A stretch of DNA of 64,000 nucleotides from Epiperipatus broadwayi (GCA_028023455.1 JAQFVV010000018.1:8792679-8856678), one strand, 5' to 3'; shown: positions 36,290 through 49,200, counted from the first letter of the stretch. Numbers and translations: made by a program. Notes: generated from the letters alone by a model not told the origin.

Positions 36290-36589
36290 TCATTTTCTGC
36301 TTATTTGAATGCTACTGACTCTCTGATTTATTATGTGTCCATTATGCAACTGTAAACCTAGCTGTTTTAATCTTTCACTTTCATTTCTTTTTTTACAAAC
36401 AACTTCAACAATATTAGGATAAAATTCATGTTCATATTCATTTTTATCCCAATAAAATACAAACCAGAAGCATTGTGAAATTAGTTTTAGCTTCTTTGTA
36501 CACAAGTAATGTTGTGTCATGATATTTTTATCTTTCATATTTTTAATCCACCTATTCAAATTTATAGGTATCTGAAAAAACAGTTCAAT
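36290..36589 (-). CDS. possible terminal exon of a secreted Cys-knot-like protein
   Basis: The minus strand has a polypyrimidine tract and acceptor TGTTTTTTCAG (about 36,580-36,590), then an uninterrupted frame to a TGA at 36,290. The codons give IPINLNRWIKNMKDKN, three cysteines, and CFWFVFYWDKNEYEHEFYP followed by NIVEVVCKKR. The aromatic-Asp-x-FYP-x-x-V-x-V-x-C pattern loosely recalls noggin/trunk/IL-17-type cystine-knot ligands, but this is only a visual resemblance. It lies about 2 kb downstream of the GABA-B exon on the same strand but does not look like GABA-B exon 2, so it would be a nested or separate gene. It may be chance. Confidence 0.25.
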   Translation of the reverse strand: MELFFQIPINLNRWIKNMKDKNIMTQHYLCTKKLKLISQCFWFVFYWDKNEYEHEFYPNIVEVVCKKRNESERLKQLGLQLHNGHIINQRVSSIQISRK

Positions 36590-38653
36590 GCTGATTAATT
36601 AATTGTAGCTCTCCATTGTATTTTATTCTCAGCCATATCTTTTCATCAAAGACAATTAATAATGCGTTTCTTTAGAGTGTTTCTGAGATAATATTTCTAA
36701 CATAAAGGAGGGATGTCTCTACTATGAAAACTATATTCAAATTCACCATAATTTTTTTAAACCAATAAACTATCACATGACTCCAGCTTATCTATTGCTT
36801 TTTTCATATTTAATTCAACTTGAAGATATAAATTTAGATATAATTTTAAATCATATTTTTAGAATTTTATGAGCATCCTTAGATGAATTTTTCTAAAGGC
36901 TACATATTAAATTAATAATATGAATTTCACTTCTTGAAACAATAAATTGGATAAAATAACCAACTCTATAAATAACTAATTTAGTTATAATAATTATGCC
37001 ACTGTGCCCATACTGATCTGGGGATTCAAATGGTTGAAATTTGCAAGTGACTTTAGAATATTTTATTTCAGATCATCTATGGTCGATTCAGTTAAACATT
37101 TTATTGTCGATCAGAAAATCGATATTTAGTATTTTTAGCTAGAAAGTAAAACGAAAAAAACCCTGTAAATTCTCACCAACTATCATAGATTGGTGACTGC
37201 TCCTGCATTATTTCTCTCTAAAGGGACTGTTTAAAAACTTTTTCTATGTGCACAGAAATGAAGCATAAAACCATTGGCTTAGACTTAATTAAAGAGTGGG
37301 TCAATTTTTATTTTTAAAAAATATAAGATGTCTTTTTCATGAAAATTTATGTTACATGTGTGCGAAGACTTTGCAAAAATGTTTTATTTTTATGTTTGCA
37401 TTCAGATGGTTAATACATAGGGCATGCACACATGCAAATATAGATATGTTAAAATCTGTATTTGTATTAAGATAGGTAAATGCATTTGAATACATACTCA
37501 TTGCTTAAAATATAATACTTTGACGAAATAGTAACTTTGACTATCATTTAATGGTAGTTTGTCACTTCTAGCCACCTCCCTTAACGTAATTTATTTAGCA
37601 TCTCAATTTTAAATCTACAATATAAACTTCAATTTCCAATTATGTCATTAAGATGCATAAATATATAGTGAATGAAGTAGTTTTCATGGGCAAAAGATGT
37701 ATTATAATATATGATAATTTTCCGAAACAAATATCGACTTTTCTGCAAATAGCATTTTTTTCAACTGAATAAATTAATAGTAATACTCGTTAGAAAGATA
37801 TAGAAAGGAGTAAAAAATTGAGAATTGTAAAAAGAAGTAAATCACATGAAGTCGTAATACAAAATATTACAAATTAAAGATTGCATTTTTTGACCAAACA
37901 AAGAGAAAGTTGAGATGTTGAGGACCGATCACTTGGATTTAAATTTAGTTGAAGGTTTCAAAGATATTAATTTGACTGCTTATTACGTTATTAATACTAT
38001 CCGGTCTCTAAATGTACTTTGAATAGGACTTTGGTTTGGAGAAACTTATGTGATATCCAAGACATAAAAATCAAGGGCTGAAGATGAGCTATTTTTTGCC
38101 AGCTTTCTCTATCCGTACAACGACTGTATAATAACACCTTTACTTAAATGAAAGCAAATATTATTTTGCCAATAACAGTAATTATATATTTTAATATTTT
38201 ATTCGGTTTTTTCCGAAAGTTACCACAAATTATAATATATATATTTTATATACAAATGCTCGTGTTTTATAGAATAAAAATTCTTAACATACAATTAATT
38301 CGGAGCTAGACAAAATATTTCAATACTTTAAATGGAAAGCTAAGCAAACTAAACTAAAGATTAATTTTTAATGATCGCAGTAACAATAATTATTACTAGC
38401 AAACTTTTTAAAACAAAAAACCTGTTTTAGTAAAATATTTTATGCACGATATCATATATAATCAAATGTATCTGTAAGTACTCAAAGAAAATAATTTGTT
38501 TGTGCATGTAAATATTTTTTTGTAAAAGATTTGGATAACTAACAAATTCATGAGCTTATAAAATACTCATGCTTTAAATAGATTTATAAAACCTTAAAAC
38601 TAATCCCTAATTAATAAAATATAATATTTTAATAAATAATCAAAGTTACTTAC
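36590..38653 (-). other. probable start of intron 1 of the GABA-B-receptor-like gene
   Basis: Begins at the GTAAGT donor (38,653-38,648). No further receptor exon was recognised between here and position 1, so the first intron may be very long and contain the elements to the left, or the gene may be a fragment. Confidence 0.4.
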
Positions 38654-38938
38654 TTCATTTTTTGTGTGAATAACTTTTAATGTATAACCCGGTAAGATAT
38701 CCGACCTGTTATTAATAATATCAATCGCAATATCCACCGCCGGTACCAATCCATATTTTTCATCGCTCATCCCTTCTATTTGGCTATTTAAATTAATGAT
38801 ATATAAATCTCTATTTTCAGGCCAACTCTTAATGCTACAGCAAAGTATGCTGTAAAATATGAAACTCTTGACAAGCATTGTAGTTGCAGGTAAAGGCAAA
38901 AAAGAACCATAATCAAATTTTAATAGCGCGTTAATCAT
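38654..38938 (-). CDS. first coding exon of a GABA-B receptor (subunit 1-like) class C GPCR
   Basis: The minus-strand exon ends in frame (phase 0) at codon GAA immediately before GTAAGT. Two starts are possible. ATG at 38,938 gives 95 residues. ATG at 38,878 gives 75 residues and a good signal peptide (MLVKSFIFYSILCC), so I favour the second. The mature part contains LVPAVDIAIDIINNRSDILP followed by GYTLKVIH. This matches the first alpha-helix and following strand of the extracellular ligand-binding (ANF-receptor/Venus-flytrap) domain, close to the PAVEMAL...RRDILP...L...H pattern of GABBR1. GABA-B receptors are obligate heterodimers coupled to Gi/o. Only this exon is seen; related class C receptors remain possible. 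Confidence 0.7.
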
Positions 38939-39116
38939 ACTTTTTTAAGACGACATTTTTCAAAAGCCTTCTCGTCACATAGAGGATAGTAATCGTCTCT
39001 GTGCATTCCTAGATAGCTGACATTCACTTTCTAGTTTCCCGACTGTAGCAAGCGGAACAAAACAAAAATATTGACATTCTGTTGTCGAAGAAGATGGGAA
39101 GCAAAAAAGATAATAA

Positions 39117-39124
39117 TGACGTCA
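39117..39124. promoter_or_regulatory. CRE palindrome upstream of the receptor exon
   Basis: TGACGTCA, the full CREB/ATF consensus, lies about 180-250 bp upstream of the possible start codons, in a stretch (38,945-39,130) that is clearly less AT-rich than its surroundings. This is where a promoter/5' UTR would be expected. That it regulates this gene is inference. Confidence 0.45.
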
Positions 39125-39464
39125 CCGCATTTTTAAAAAATGAAGAAAATATTAAAGTCTGTGAAAGAATCAATTGTTTATTAACAAACTGCCTAAGTAA
39201 ACTTAATCAATTAATTTCGCTTTTTTTTTTTTAAACTTAATTTATTGTCATTTTGGTTGCTTTCAAAGAATTCATTCAACGTGTCGCGATGAGAGAAACT
39301 CTTCTGAATAAATTAATGTTTTTTTTTATAAATAACTTCACATATAACCATGCGTCCGTGTGCATGTATATATATATTTACATACATATAGGCGACTATC
39401 TATGAAATGCCTGTTCGATTAAACTTTTAAAGAATAAATGAGCTAAATCTTTATCATATAAAAA

Positions 39465-39545
39465 AGCCTTGTGACATAGTGGTTAGATTCTTTGCCTGAT
39501 GAATCCAGAAATTTTTTCAGAGGTTACAAACAGTTTTGGGGGGTA
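39465..39545 (+). repeat. possible tRNA-derived SINE relic
   Basis: GCCTTGTGACATAGTGGTTA gives an A-box-like TAGTGGTTAGA, and a weak B-box-like AGGTTACAAAC lies about 45 bases downstream. No TSD or tail found, so the call is weak. Confidence 0.3.
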
Positions 39546-40298
39546 AGATAGAAAACATATATCCAATCTAGATAGCCATACATTTGTGTTTAATAAATGG
39601 GGTCATAACTATTCTTGCTAGTGGATAAGAATGCCACATTAATCTGAGTTAGTTAAATGAATTTCATTGTTGACAGAATTTTAAAAATAATAAACTAAAA
39701 AACGATTGTAATATGGAGCGATTTCGCTATGATGAAGTATATGCCATATTCCTGCAAGTATTGAGCCCATGTTAACTTTCGTTTTAGTATATAGATACAC
39801 ATATATACACAATAGTCAAATTTATACACAAAGGCATATTTAAAGTATCACGTTAGCTATCCATACTGCAAATAGTTTTATGATCTTCAATCTTTTTAGG
39901 GCATGTGTATTTAGATGTTTTTCTTTTTCTTAGTAAACTATTAATGTTGTTGTTTCCAGTTACGTTCTTGAAGTTGAAACGATTTAATTGGATATATTCT
40001 GTAATTGATTTGTAAAATATTTGATACGTTGCCGCTAATTTTAATTTTGTTATTGAAATAAATTGCAGTGAATAAAAAAAACTAGGTACACAATATTTAT
40101 GTAGAGAGAGGGGGGGGACAATTTGGTTGAATTCATTTAAATGAAAATGGATGTGTTTGTTAAACAATATAGAGAGACCTTTCAACACTTTTCATAAGAA
40201 CTTTAAACATTACAAGCATAAAGCTAAACTAGTCAATATAAAATCAAAACTACCCCAAATCTAAAATTAAACCAGACCAGCATAAAAATAATATTAAA

Positions 40299-40342
40299 AC
40301 ACAACCTAAGGTTTCACTGCTACAAGCAGACTTCTCAAGTGT
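40299..40342 (-). ncRNA. hammerhead-like motif, PLE-C left arm
   Basis: Inverted identical copy of the motif at 41,097-41,140. Confidence 0.45.
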
Positions 40343-40487
40343 AAAGAACTACAAAAAAACCACACATTATATATACTATTAAAAACTACCCACAAATCCA
40401 TTCACTTCCCATCCACCCTTAATATTAAAAGAACTCTTAAATAAGTTAATTGCTTCAGAATAATAAATTTTCAATAATAAAGATTAT

Positions 40488-41060
40488 TTGAGTGTTGGAT
40501 ACTCTGATAAATTTGTTAAAAGTATTTTATTTAATAGTAATATTTGTAAGGATGTAAAGGTTAAAGAAAAATATGATTTTATTTCTTTGCCATTTAAATT
40601 GTCTTCTTATAGAATTGTGTGTAGAAATAGTAAATTGTTTGGAAATAAGAAAATTGCTTGGAAAAGGGGTGTTACATTGAATAATTTATTAAATAATACA
40701 AAAGAAGTTTTTGATAGAAAGACTATTCCTGGTGTGGTATATTTTATTCCTTGTTTATTTTGTAAGAAGGTTTACATAGGTCAGAGTAGTTTGAGTTTAA
40801 ATGAAAGAATAAAGGTTCATAAAAGTAGAGTTAAAAATAGATATCTTAGTTCTGCTTTGTATGTCCATGAAAAAGATACAGGCCACACTATTGATTTTGA
40901 TGAAGCTAAGGTTGTCTTCTTTGAGAGAAATGAAATCAAAAGAAGAATTAAAGAGTCTTTATTATTGAAAATTTATTATTCTGAAGCAATTAACTTATTT
41001 AAGAGTTCTTTTAATATTAAGGGTGGATGGGAAGTGAATGGATTTGTGGGTAGTTTTTAA
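40488..41060 (+). CDS. PLE-C GIY-YIG endonuclease (truncated PLE protein)
   Basis: An intact 190-residue frame lacking the RT. Residues about 1-80 are the region between RT and nuclease. At about 83-105 is GVVYFIPCLFCKKVYIGQS, the GIY-YIG signature in VYxI...C..C..VYIG form, followed by LSLNERIKVHKSR (Arg of the active site), H and E residues, and FERNEIKRRIKESLLLKIYY at the C-terminal end. Translation past the start of the right arm ends in GGWEVNGFVGSF. The frame is open because the copy is young or by chance; without RT it cannot retrotranspose alone. Confidence 0.85.
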   Translation: MSVGYSDKFVKSILFNSNICKDVKVKEKYDFISLPFKLSSYRIVCRNSKLFGNKKIAWKRGVTLNNLLNNTKEVFDRKTIPGVVYFIPCLFCKKVYIGQSSLSLNERIKVHKSRVKNRYLSSALYVHEKDTGHTIDFDEAKVVFFERNEIKRRIKESLLLKIYYSEAINLFKSSFNIKGGWEVNGFVGSF

Positions 41061-41096
41061 TAGTATATATAATGTGTGGTTTTTTTGTAGTTCTTT

Positions 41097-41140
41097 ACAC
41101 TTGAGAAGTCTGCTTGTAGCAGTGAAACCTTAGGTTGTGT
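41097..41140 (+). ncRNA. hammerhead-like motif, PLE-C right arm
   Basis: Stem I ACAC (41,097-41,100) with GTGT (41,137-41,140). The core is TTGAGAA (41,101-41,107). Stem II is CTGC-TTGTA-GCAG. GAAA is at 41,124-41,127, then the near-palindromic stem III CCTTAGG ending in the NUH site GTT. Relative to CTGATGA, C3-G8 is replaced by U3-A8, and the variable position 7 also differs. PLE-A carries the same U3/A8 change. Activity is uncertain. Confidence 0.48.
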
Positions 41141-41207
41141 TTTAATATTATTTTTATGCTGGTCTGGTTTAATTTTAGATTTGGGGTAGTTTTGATAAGA
41201 ACTTTAA

Positions 41208-42596
41208 TATAAATTTTCCCATAAACTCTGAAATAACTCATTATAGTTAAATAGAAATTATTTTTTTCTAGACCAAAATCACAGTGAAAAGGCAATATTC
41301 GGTTCCTTTTAAAAATTTTTTTTAATTAGAAAAGCAAAAAATTAACATTTATAGATAATGAATTAATTAGAGGGAATTTTAACCCAGATTATCAAGCTCC
41401 CTTTAGTCATCCGCTCCATCTTATATGACCGGTAACATCTAGCTTAAAAGTATATATAATATACTTGGATTTAAATATTAGATAATGATTAATTTAAAAA
41501 AACAGTTTTCTAAATCTTTGGTGATTATTCTTAAAAATAAAAATGAAATAAAACAGCAATAACTCTTAGCAAGAACAGCATCAAGAAAAAATCAAATTAT
41601 CACTATTAAGCTAAATCAAAGGTGAAAAAATATATACAGAAATGCATCATTTCACTGGAATTTAGTCGATGAAAATATGGAAATAAGCTCTAAAAATGGC
41701 TGTGACATTCTTCTAATATCTTTTTTCAAAAATAGTTTTTAAATATTTATTACAAGATTTATTATTTTGCTTTTAGACTACTGTCTAAAAACTAGAGATT
41801 CTAATTAAAAATGATTAGTTTGATACCGATTAAGAGATTGTAATAAATTAACAGATATGAAGTATTGCCGAGTGTAAGTACGGCATTTTTTTTTTAAATC
41901 AACAAATGTAAAATCAGAAATCCAATTAATTTTTGAATTCATAAATTAATTTAAAATACCTATATACTGGGTGCATTTTAAGTGCACAAGATTCCACCAT
42001 TCTACAAAATTAAGATAAAGTGCTATTCTTAGTACAAAAGTTGCCAATATGTTAGACACATTGATATATTGAGTAGTTTATTCTAATTTCAATATATGTA
42101 TATTAAGATCTATGTTCAACAGCAAATTAGAATAACAAAACAACAAGATACTATGATCATATATCAACATTTTTTATCATATATGTAATATTTAATTAAT
42201 TTTTTTTTTTTAAATTTTACTTAATATTAACCATTGATTTCTTTTATGTAATTATTATTTTTATAATAATTATTTTTTTATATTCTTTTATTTGTTATTT
42301 TTTCACTGACATTTTTATTTTTTTAATATATAACTGTCTTTATCGTAATACCTTTTAAACATATGTAAATATATATCCAAAAGATTTAATTTTTGCATAT
42401 ATATTTATATGATGATGATGATGATATTTTTGTTATATGATTACAGATACTATATTGCTTAATTATCCCAATCTGCAGTTGAACAAAAAATTTAACATGT
42501 ATATATAGTGAAATCGAAGTAAATTAACACAAACAATTTGCCTAATGTATATGTAGTTTTGTTTTAATTGTTTATATTAATTATATTCTAGTTCAT
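41208..42596. other. non-coding stretch
   Basis: AT-rich, poly-T runs near 42,200 and a short GAT repeat near 42,410. Nothing coding seen. Confidence 0.5.
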
Positions 42597-42821
42597 TCTT
42601 AAGCAATTAACATATTTAAAAGTTCTTTTAATATTAAAAGTGTATGGGAGGTAAGTAGATTTGTGGGTAATGTTTAGTTTAATTATGTTATTTTGTACTT
42701 CTTTACACTTGAGAAGTCTGCTTGTAGCAATGAAGCCATTGGTAATGTTTTAGAGTTTATTTTCTTGGCTAGTCTGGTTGAGTTGTGAATTTGGGGTAAT
42801 TTTGATTTTATATATTGTAAC
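42597..42821 (+). mobile_element. solo PLE-C 3' tail
   Basis: Matches PLE-C from AAGCAATTAACATATTTAAA (coding C-terminus) through the hammerhead-like region (TTGAGAA at 42,709-42,715, stem II, then GAAGC instead of GAAAC) to TTTGGGGTAATTTTGATTTT. It is more diverged than the 41-kb copy and degenerate in its core. Confidence 0.8.
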
Positions 42822-43963
42822 CTTCTCCCTGATCTAACTGGTCATCAACAAATCATGCCGTACATTTTAGCGACTAAATTCTCCTATGAAACCTATCATA
42901 CTCTCATTATCAAGAATATGGGCATAAAGAAACAAAAATGTAAAACTAACAACATGATTCCTGTATTGAATAAAACTAGCATGAAACTATAGATCTAAAG
43001 AAGATCACAAAGTGATTAATAAAGATAATAACTTCTGGTCAAACCAGCTTTGAAATCCACACAAACAAAATGTGATGAGTTAAATTTGATGTTCAGCAAA
43101 CCAATGAATAACTAATAATTATATCTCTGGAATGATTATGAAATTAAACTTATAAATGAAATGATAAGTAAATTATGATGTAGATGAATAAATGAATGAT
43201 GGAAAGAAGTAATAATTAAATGGTGGAATGAAATGAGTCTAAGAATGAAGAGAAAAGAGCGAAGATGTATGAGAATAATGAATGATTAAGATGATGATAG
43301 AATAAGAGTTAATGAATTGTTAAGATGATAAAAGAATAAAAGTTAATGTATGATTAATCAATTATGATAATGAATTAATGTCAAATGAGAATGAATAACT
43401 AAAAGAATGATCAAGATGAAATTGAAGAACAATGTTAATGATGGAGACTGAAATCTTAAACTATAAACTAATATGAGATTAAATGGTAAAAAGATAAGCT
43501 AACTAAAAATAGGGATTTCAAGCTTGACACAACCAGAATATTATCATGAAGTTAAGACAAACTATCCATTTTATGCCAAAGAAGTAATTTACATTTTAAA
43601 GCTTAGTTGACTTTCATAAACAGTGAAAGTAATCTATTTCATGTCCAACTATAATAATTAACCAGATATAAAATTTATTACAAATTTAAATTCTACCTTG
43701 AAACTTGACAACTAATTCCTCTCAGGGTTCAAACACTCAAAATCATTATACACAATATATTTGGTTCAGTGAGAGGGATTTTACCACTACCCGAATATAA
43801 TACACAAAACAGCTCTCAATATAAACTCAAATTAAGAACTATATTTAGCAGTTACACATCAACTTTATGAACTCACTGACTCTTATAACTTTAATATTTA
43901 AGAAATAGGAATAACTTTTAATAAATAAACAGAATCAATATTATGTTTATATTTTAATCTATT

Positions 43964-44105
43964 ACTTAAAATAATATGTACTCTAAGTTATTAGCATTTT
44001 GATTATTGTGTGATGATGCATTAGATGTACTAATACTTAAAATAGTCTGTACTCTAAGTTATTAGCATTTTAATTATTGTATGATGATGCATTAGATGTA
44101 CTAAT
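43964..44105. repeat. two-copy tandem repeat, 71-bp period
   Basis: 43,964-44,034 and 44,035-44,105 are near-identical (ACTTAAAATA... ending GATGTACTAAT) with a few substitutions. Confidence 0.9.
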
Positions 44106-46917
44106 AAATTATAAGGCTTAACAAAATTATTACGATATAGCATAATAGAGTTAATAGTACTATATTGGTCGATGATGATTTCAATTTATAATCTTCTGAT
44201 GGGTCAATAGCAAGAACAATAATAGTGTATATATGATTTTTAGCAATAAGATTACAGGCAACTAAATAAATTTTTAAATACAACAAACTATTTACAATAT
44301 TTACAACTTTTTAATTCAAAGACATGGCATGAAATAAAACAAATACATCAAAATAGATTCGGGAATGGGAAAAATACCTGATATACCATTGACCATACAC
44401 TTAGTCAATGTGACTAACTTATGCAATGATATTAAGAATATCATTTATTACTCTTTAGCCTATCTTAAGGAATGAAATAATGAAACTTATTTAAGCTGCA
44501 CTAGCACTTAAATTACAAAACTAGCAGTATATTTAGAACTTTAGGATATGCACCAAGTTTAAATTTAGAATTAAAAATTATCAAGGGTTGCATTATACTG
44601 AAACCATTTCTTTTATCAGAATATGATAAGGGCAATTATCATATTCTGCACAATTACTAACTGATTAAGATTTGAAATGAATAAGTTTGGTGTATTAAAG
44701 AACAGACATCAAAAGTCAAATACACACAGATCTCACTAAAACATTACCTATGTCCACAACTCAATTATTGAATACTTAAATGATCTTACCAATCCATTGT
44801 CAAATCATTATTTGATGAAGATGAATCCACACTGCCAATGTGCATCTCTTGCTTTTACATCTATAAGTTCTACAATTATTAATAGATCTTAGTTTGATCT
44901 GTCTATAACTGATAATGATCCTACAACATAATAAAACACTATAACAATTAAGCTAACACTACAGATAAATCAGTGTTCTTAAATCTAACATTATTTTATA
45001 CTTGCTATATGATTTTTGAACTACTATACTTCACCATACATGGTGGAAAAACTAACTCTATATCATCATGAGGGATTTAACACTAAAAAGGGAGGCTCTA
45101 TAAAACAACATGACAGTTGTATAATAATATGGCTAATTCTACTACCTCTCTATGGTTATACACATGTGTGGGCTTTGCCTCATCATGAAAAAAAATAGAA
45201 TTCAGACCATGGATATCCTTTCTTTTAGGGTTATTTATGCTAACAAGCATTAATTACTACTTAGCCTCTACTAAACTTTCCTCTCATGGAATCAGCAATA
45301 GGTGACTCTCCATCAGCCCATGCTCAATATTAATATTAATCTATTGGATGCCATTCTATTGGAACATCCTATCAGCTAAAAACTGTCACTAATCATTCTC
45401 AATATTATAGCAAGGTAAAACAATACCAACAATATCAGTGGAGATATACATATTCCATTTTACAATGCAAAACCATTAATGTATCAATAGACAAACCAAA
45501 AATACATATGTCAAATGATCGTTAATTATTTTAAAATGACAACTATACTTTTGTTAGAGAAAGCACAACATATTTAAGCAATAAAGATCAAACCTGTATT
45601 TGTATTCAAAGTGGACAAGTTCATTTCTATGCCAAAATTACAAAATGAAAAAGGCTTATATCAAATTTTCTTTTATATAAGAAAATAACTCGCTCATTCC
45701 AATATATATATATATATCTTTGACAAAATGTCTGCATATTCGCCCTCTAATAAAATACACTAAGATCAGTTTTAAACTATAAGAGATAGATATTTTTCTC
45801 TCTTCATATCAATGACATTAAGATTATGTTTTCCCTTACTTGGGAAAATAACAAAAATGTATGTAATAATAAATGTATGTGTCTTTTTACATTTTTATAT
45901 CCCTTTGACTAAATATATTTTTAGACCATGTACCACAATAAAGCATATATGTTTAAAAAATAAAATTCCCAAATAACACATGATGTAAGTAATATACATA
46001 ACACAGCAATTATGAAAAAAAATAAAAGTACATTTTTATCTATTAAATTTTTATCCTACTTGTTCAAGTTATTTCATCCTGGTGAGTTAGAACAATAAAA
46101 ATGGATATTATGATGAGCAAACATTCCAGATAACACATATATTTTATTATCCTATTTGATACTAATATAATAAGGCAATATTCAGATGTCTTCAAGTGTA
46201 TCACAATTAAAATCAGTTTATCCATTTTTCTGCAGATAATTTTACCTAATAACTGTATAGATTATTATAATCTTCAAAACAAACTTTTTAAAGACCTTTA
46301 TTGATTTATTCTGTAAACGTTTCAAGTGAAGTATAACTAAAATCATTTATTTACATTTGAATCCAGATAATTTTTCTTGAAAATGAGTAGAATTTTATTA
46401 TTCTTAACATATTTATCTTTTTTAAAATTCTTTGTTAATTTTATTCTTTCCTCCATGGTAATATAAATATAACAATCTTTAAACAGTCGGAGCATTTTTA
46501 AACCATCTTTAAAATCTTACTTATACGCATTGCATGGAAAACTTTTATAAGCAAATAATTATTTTGTTCCATTTTCATTAGCAAAGTATTATATAATTAA
46601 CAATATTAAAAGGAATTTATCCAATTATTAATATGATATCTTGAGCACTTTTAACCCTTTCAATGATTATTATTTAATTGGCTGAATGAGTTAAAAATCA
46701 AAACTTGTAATTGGCCAACTCACAACTTTAACAAAATCTATTGTTAAAATAGATCACTTTTAATAATATAAATACGTTAGATTCGTTTGTAAAAAGTATA
46801 TTACTGAATTCTCAGATTACGAAAGCAAATGAAAGTCTTTTCAAAAATAAAATTTGATTTATAATTTAAAAAATATTCAATTGCGGTGAAATAAAAGTAA
46901 CCGCTATTCAACCAACC

Positions 46918-46945
46918 AAAAAAGATTGCTGACGCAATCTTTTTT
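46918..46945. other. perfect 12-bp hairpin with T-run
   Basis: AAAAAAGATTGC, loop TGAC, GCAATCTTTTTT. In an animal genome this is not a terminator in the bacterial sense; it could be a chance palindrome or a bZIP-type site (TGCTGACGCA). Confidence 0.7.
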
Positions 46946-49200
46946 TTTTTCACTTTAACGTTACGATCAATATGTAGCAATAAATAAATAATTCTTGGTA
47001 ATATCTTAACTATTTTTCTAAAATAATTTGATTTTTAGTATTATTTTATCAATAATAATTTGTAATTCAATTCAAATATTATTTAAAATGTTGTAAACAT
47101 TCGTTTATCATTTTCGTAATAAAAATCAAAACGAACGTAACTTTTTACTTTTTGACAGCCATTTCCCTTTCTGACAGAAGTGGGACAGCCAATAAGATTC
47201 AAGAAAAGTTGGTGAGGAGGCGGTGCTTTGGTTTTGTTTGACATTAATGGTCATTTTTATTGATTTTTTACTTGTAAAATAACTCTGAAGAGGGCACCAT
47301 CTTACAGAACTTTTGATTTTCTTTCGAATGACATATAATATGTATACGTGCGATAAAAAGTAGCCAATTTAGAGTGATGTCAAATCTTCTCGTTTTTAGA
47401 CGAGTCATGCATTTTAAGCGTTAATGAATTTGTAGTTGTTTATTTCTATCATTACACAAAATTGGCACTATGAAAAAGCAGCAGATGATAATAGAGAATA
47501 AAATCACTCAATTATTTTTTTTAGCTTTATTAATATTATATGATATAAAATGACTTTTTATTTTATTTATCATATCTTCTGAAATCCCTCTTTAAAATTA
47601 TTTTGAATTTATTTTCTTGAAATTACAACTTTCAAATGAACATCTGTTCTGCTTTATATTTACTAATGGCACGAAAATACAAACATTATCAACTTTTTAG
47701 TTTACTTATAAATAATTTGTGCATCATTTTTAAAGAAGAGATTTTAAAAATATAAACAATATAAAAGCAACAGCTTACTTTTTCTTGAATTTTTCTGGGT
47801 TTGAAGCAATATTTATTTAGACAAAGACTTATCTCCATGGCTTTTATTTCCTTCTCCAGTATGACTCCTAGGGCTATGCGGTCATGGAGATGGTGCTTAA
47901 AATGATAGCAAGGTTTTTAGATTTATTCCATTATTTCTAGATAGCAAGATATTATAATTTTATTCAATTACATTCCAGAATTTTCTGATTTTTAGTTTTT
48001 TTTCCTCCTTATTTTAGATCAGAGTTGAGGTCTGTGTTTGCTCAGTTCTTGTTTTTTTTTTCAATCAACCCCCTGACAACTTTGTTTAGATAATATATAT
48101 CTTTTATCCCAATGCATTGTGGTCACAAATGCACCAATAATCTTAGTGTGAATAATTAATATTACCCCCCTCTGGCTTCATTTTTAATAACTACCCATAA
48201 TTATTCAAGACAGCTTTAGATTCACTACATAAAAAAAATATGCTTAAGTAATTGACTATAACCATTTATTTTCCAAGATTTACAAATTTGATTTAATTAT
48301 TTATTTATTTCAATTGCTATTCAACAATAATAAAATAGCAATATATTTATCTCCCAATTAATAACAACATTTTTTAAATTGTTTTTATCCCTAGTTTCAA
48401 ACCTACACTGGGTTTGAAATCTCATCTCCACTCAAGCAATTTCCTAGTGCATTCAAAACAGTCTTTATTTAAAGCCACTTATTAAGATTTTTATGCTAGA
48501 TATATTATTATGATTTAAAATTTTTGATTATTAAATACAGGGATCTAAATAAAAGGTCACAATATATATTCATGCACAAACATTGGCACTCTAATTATAT
48601 ATATAAACAGCATATTTTGTAAAAGATACTACTTATTTCTTCAAAGAAAATGTACTTATCAGAAATAAGCACATAATGGGCACACAGTATTTCTAATAAT
48701 GAGATTTCTGGCTTAAAAGTTATATATTATGAATACATTGAAGCTTCATTAAAATATACATTAATTTTGAGCTTTAAAAAATAATAAAAATAATTGTATT
48801 ATTCAAAAAAAATATTTAATTTTCTATATTGATTGTTTTTTAAATGCTTTTATTGAAGTAGGAAAATCATTTTGTTTGTTTGTTAACTTTTGATCTTTTT
48901 CAAGTAAGAATAACATTTTAAAATCAAGGTTTAATATATTTAAATACAATAAAAATGCTTGAAAATTGATATATAACTAAGTTATACAAGCCTAATCCAT
49001 TTGATAAACTTATCTTTTCAATATATCAACTAGTTTGATAGATATAAAAGAGAGGGTAGGGAAAATATGAAAAATATTCAATAACTTTATGTATGACAGT
49101 TAACAATTATTCTTAGAAATTTCATTTATTTTAAATAATAATTGCAAGAGGGCAGTAAAACATTTTTTTAATTTAATAACATTTTTTAATCATTTTAAAC

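Larger units (their letters stand above)
40194..41207 (+). mobile_element. PLE-C: 5'-truncated Penelope-like element, snap-back copy, 13-bp TSD
   Basis: Perfect 13-bp duplication ATAAGAACTTTAA at 40,194-40,206 and 41,195-41,207. Inside, 40,207-40,483 is the inverted copy of 40,956-41,194, with 38 extra outer bases on the left that belong to the family (start of the same tail seen at 42,812). The unique middle, 40,484-40,955, encodes the C-terminal part of a PLE protein. So a 5'-truncated copy is preceded by an inverted copy of its own 3' end, which includes the end of the coding sequence. Confidence 0.92.

Noticed and set aside
42823-45440. Possible TGTAAC-type insertion starting right after the PLE-C tail
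   Set aside because: No matching GTTACA end or TSD was found.
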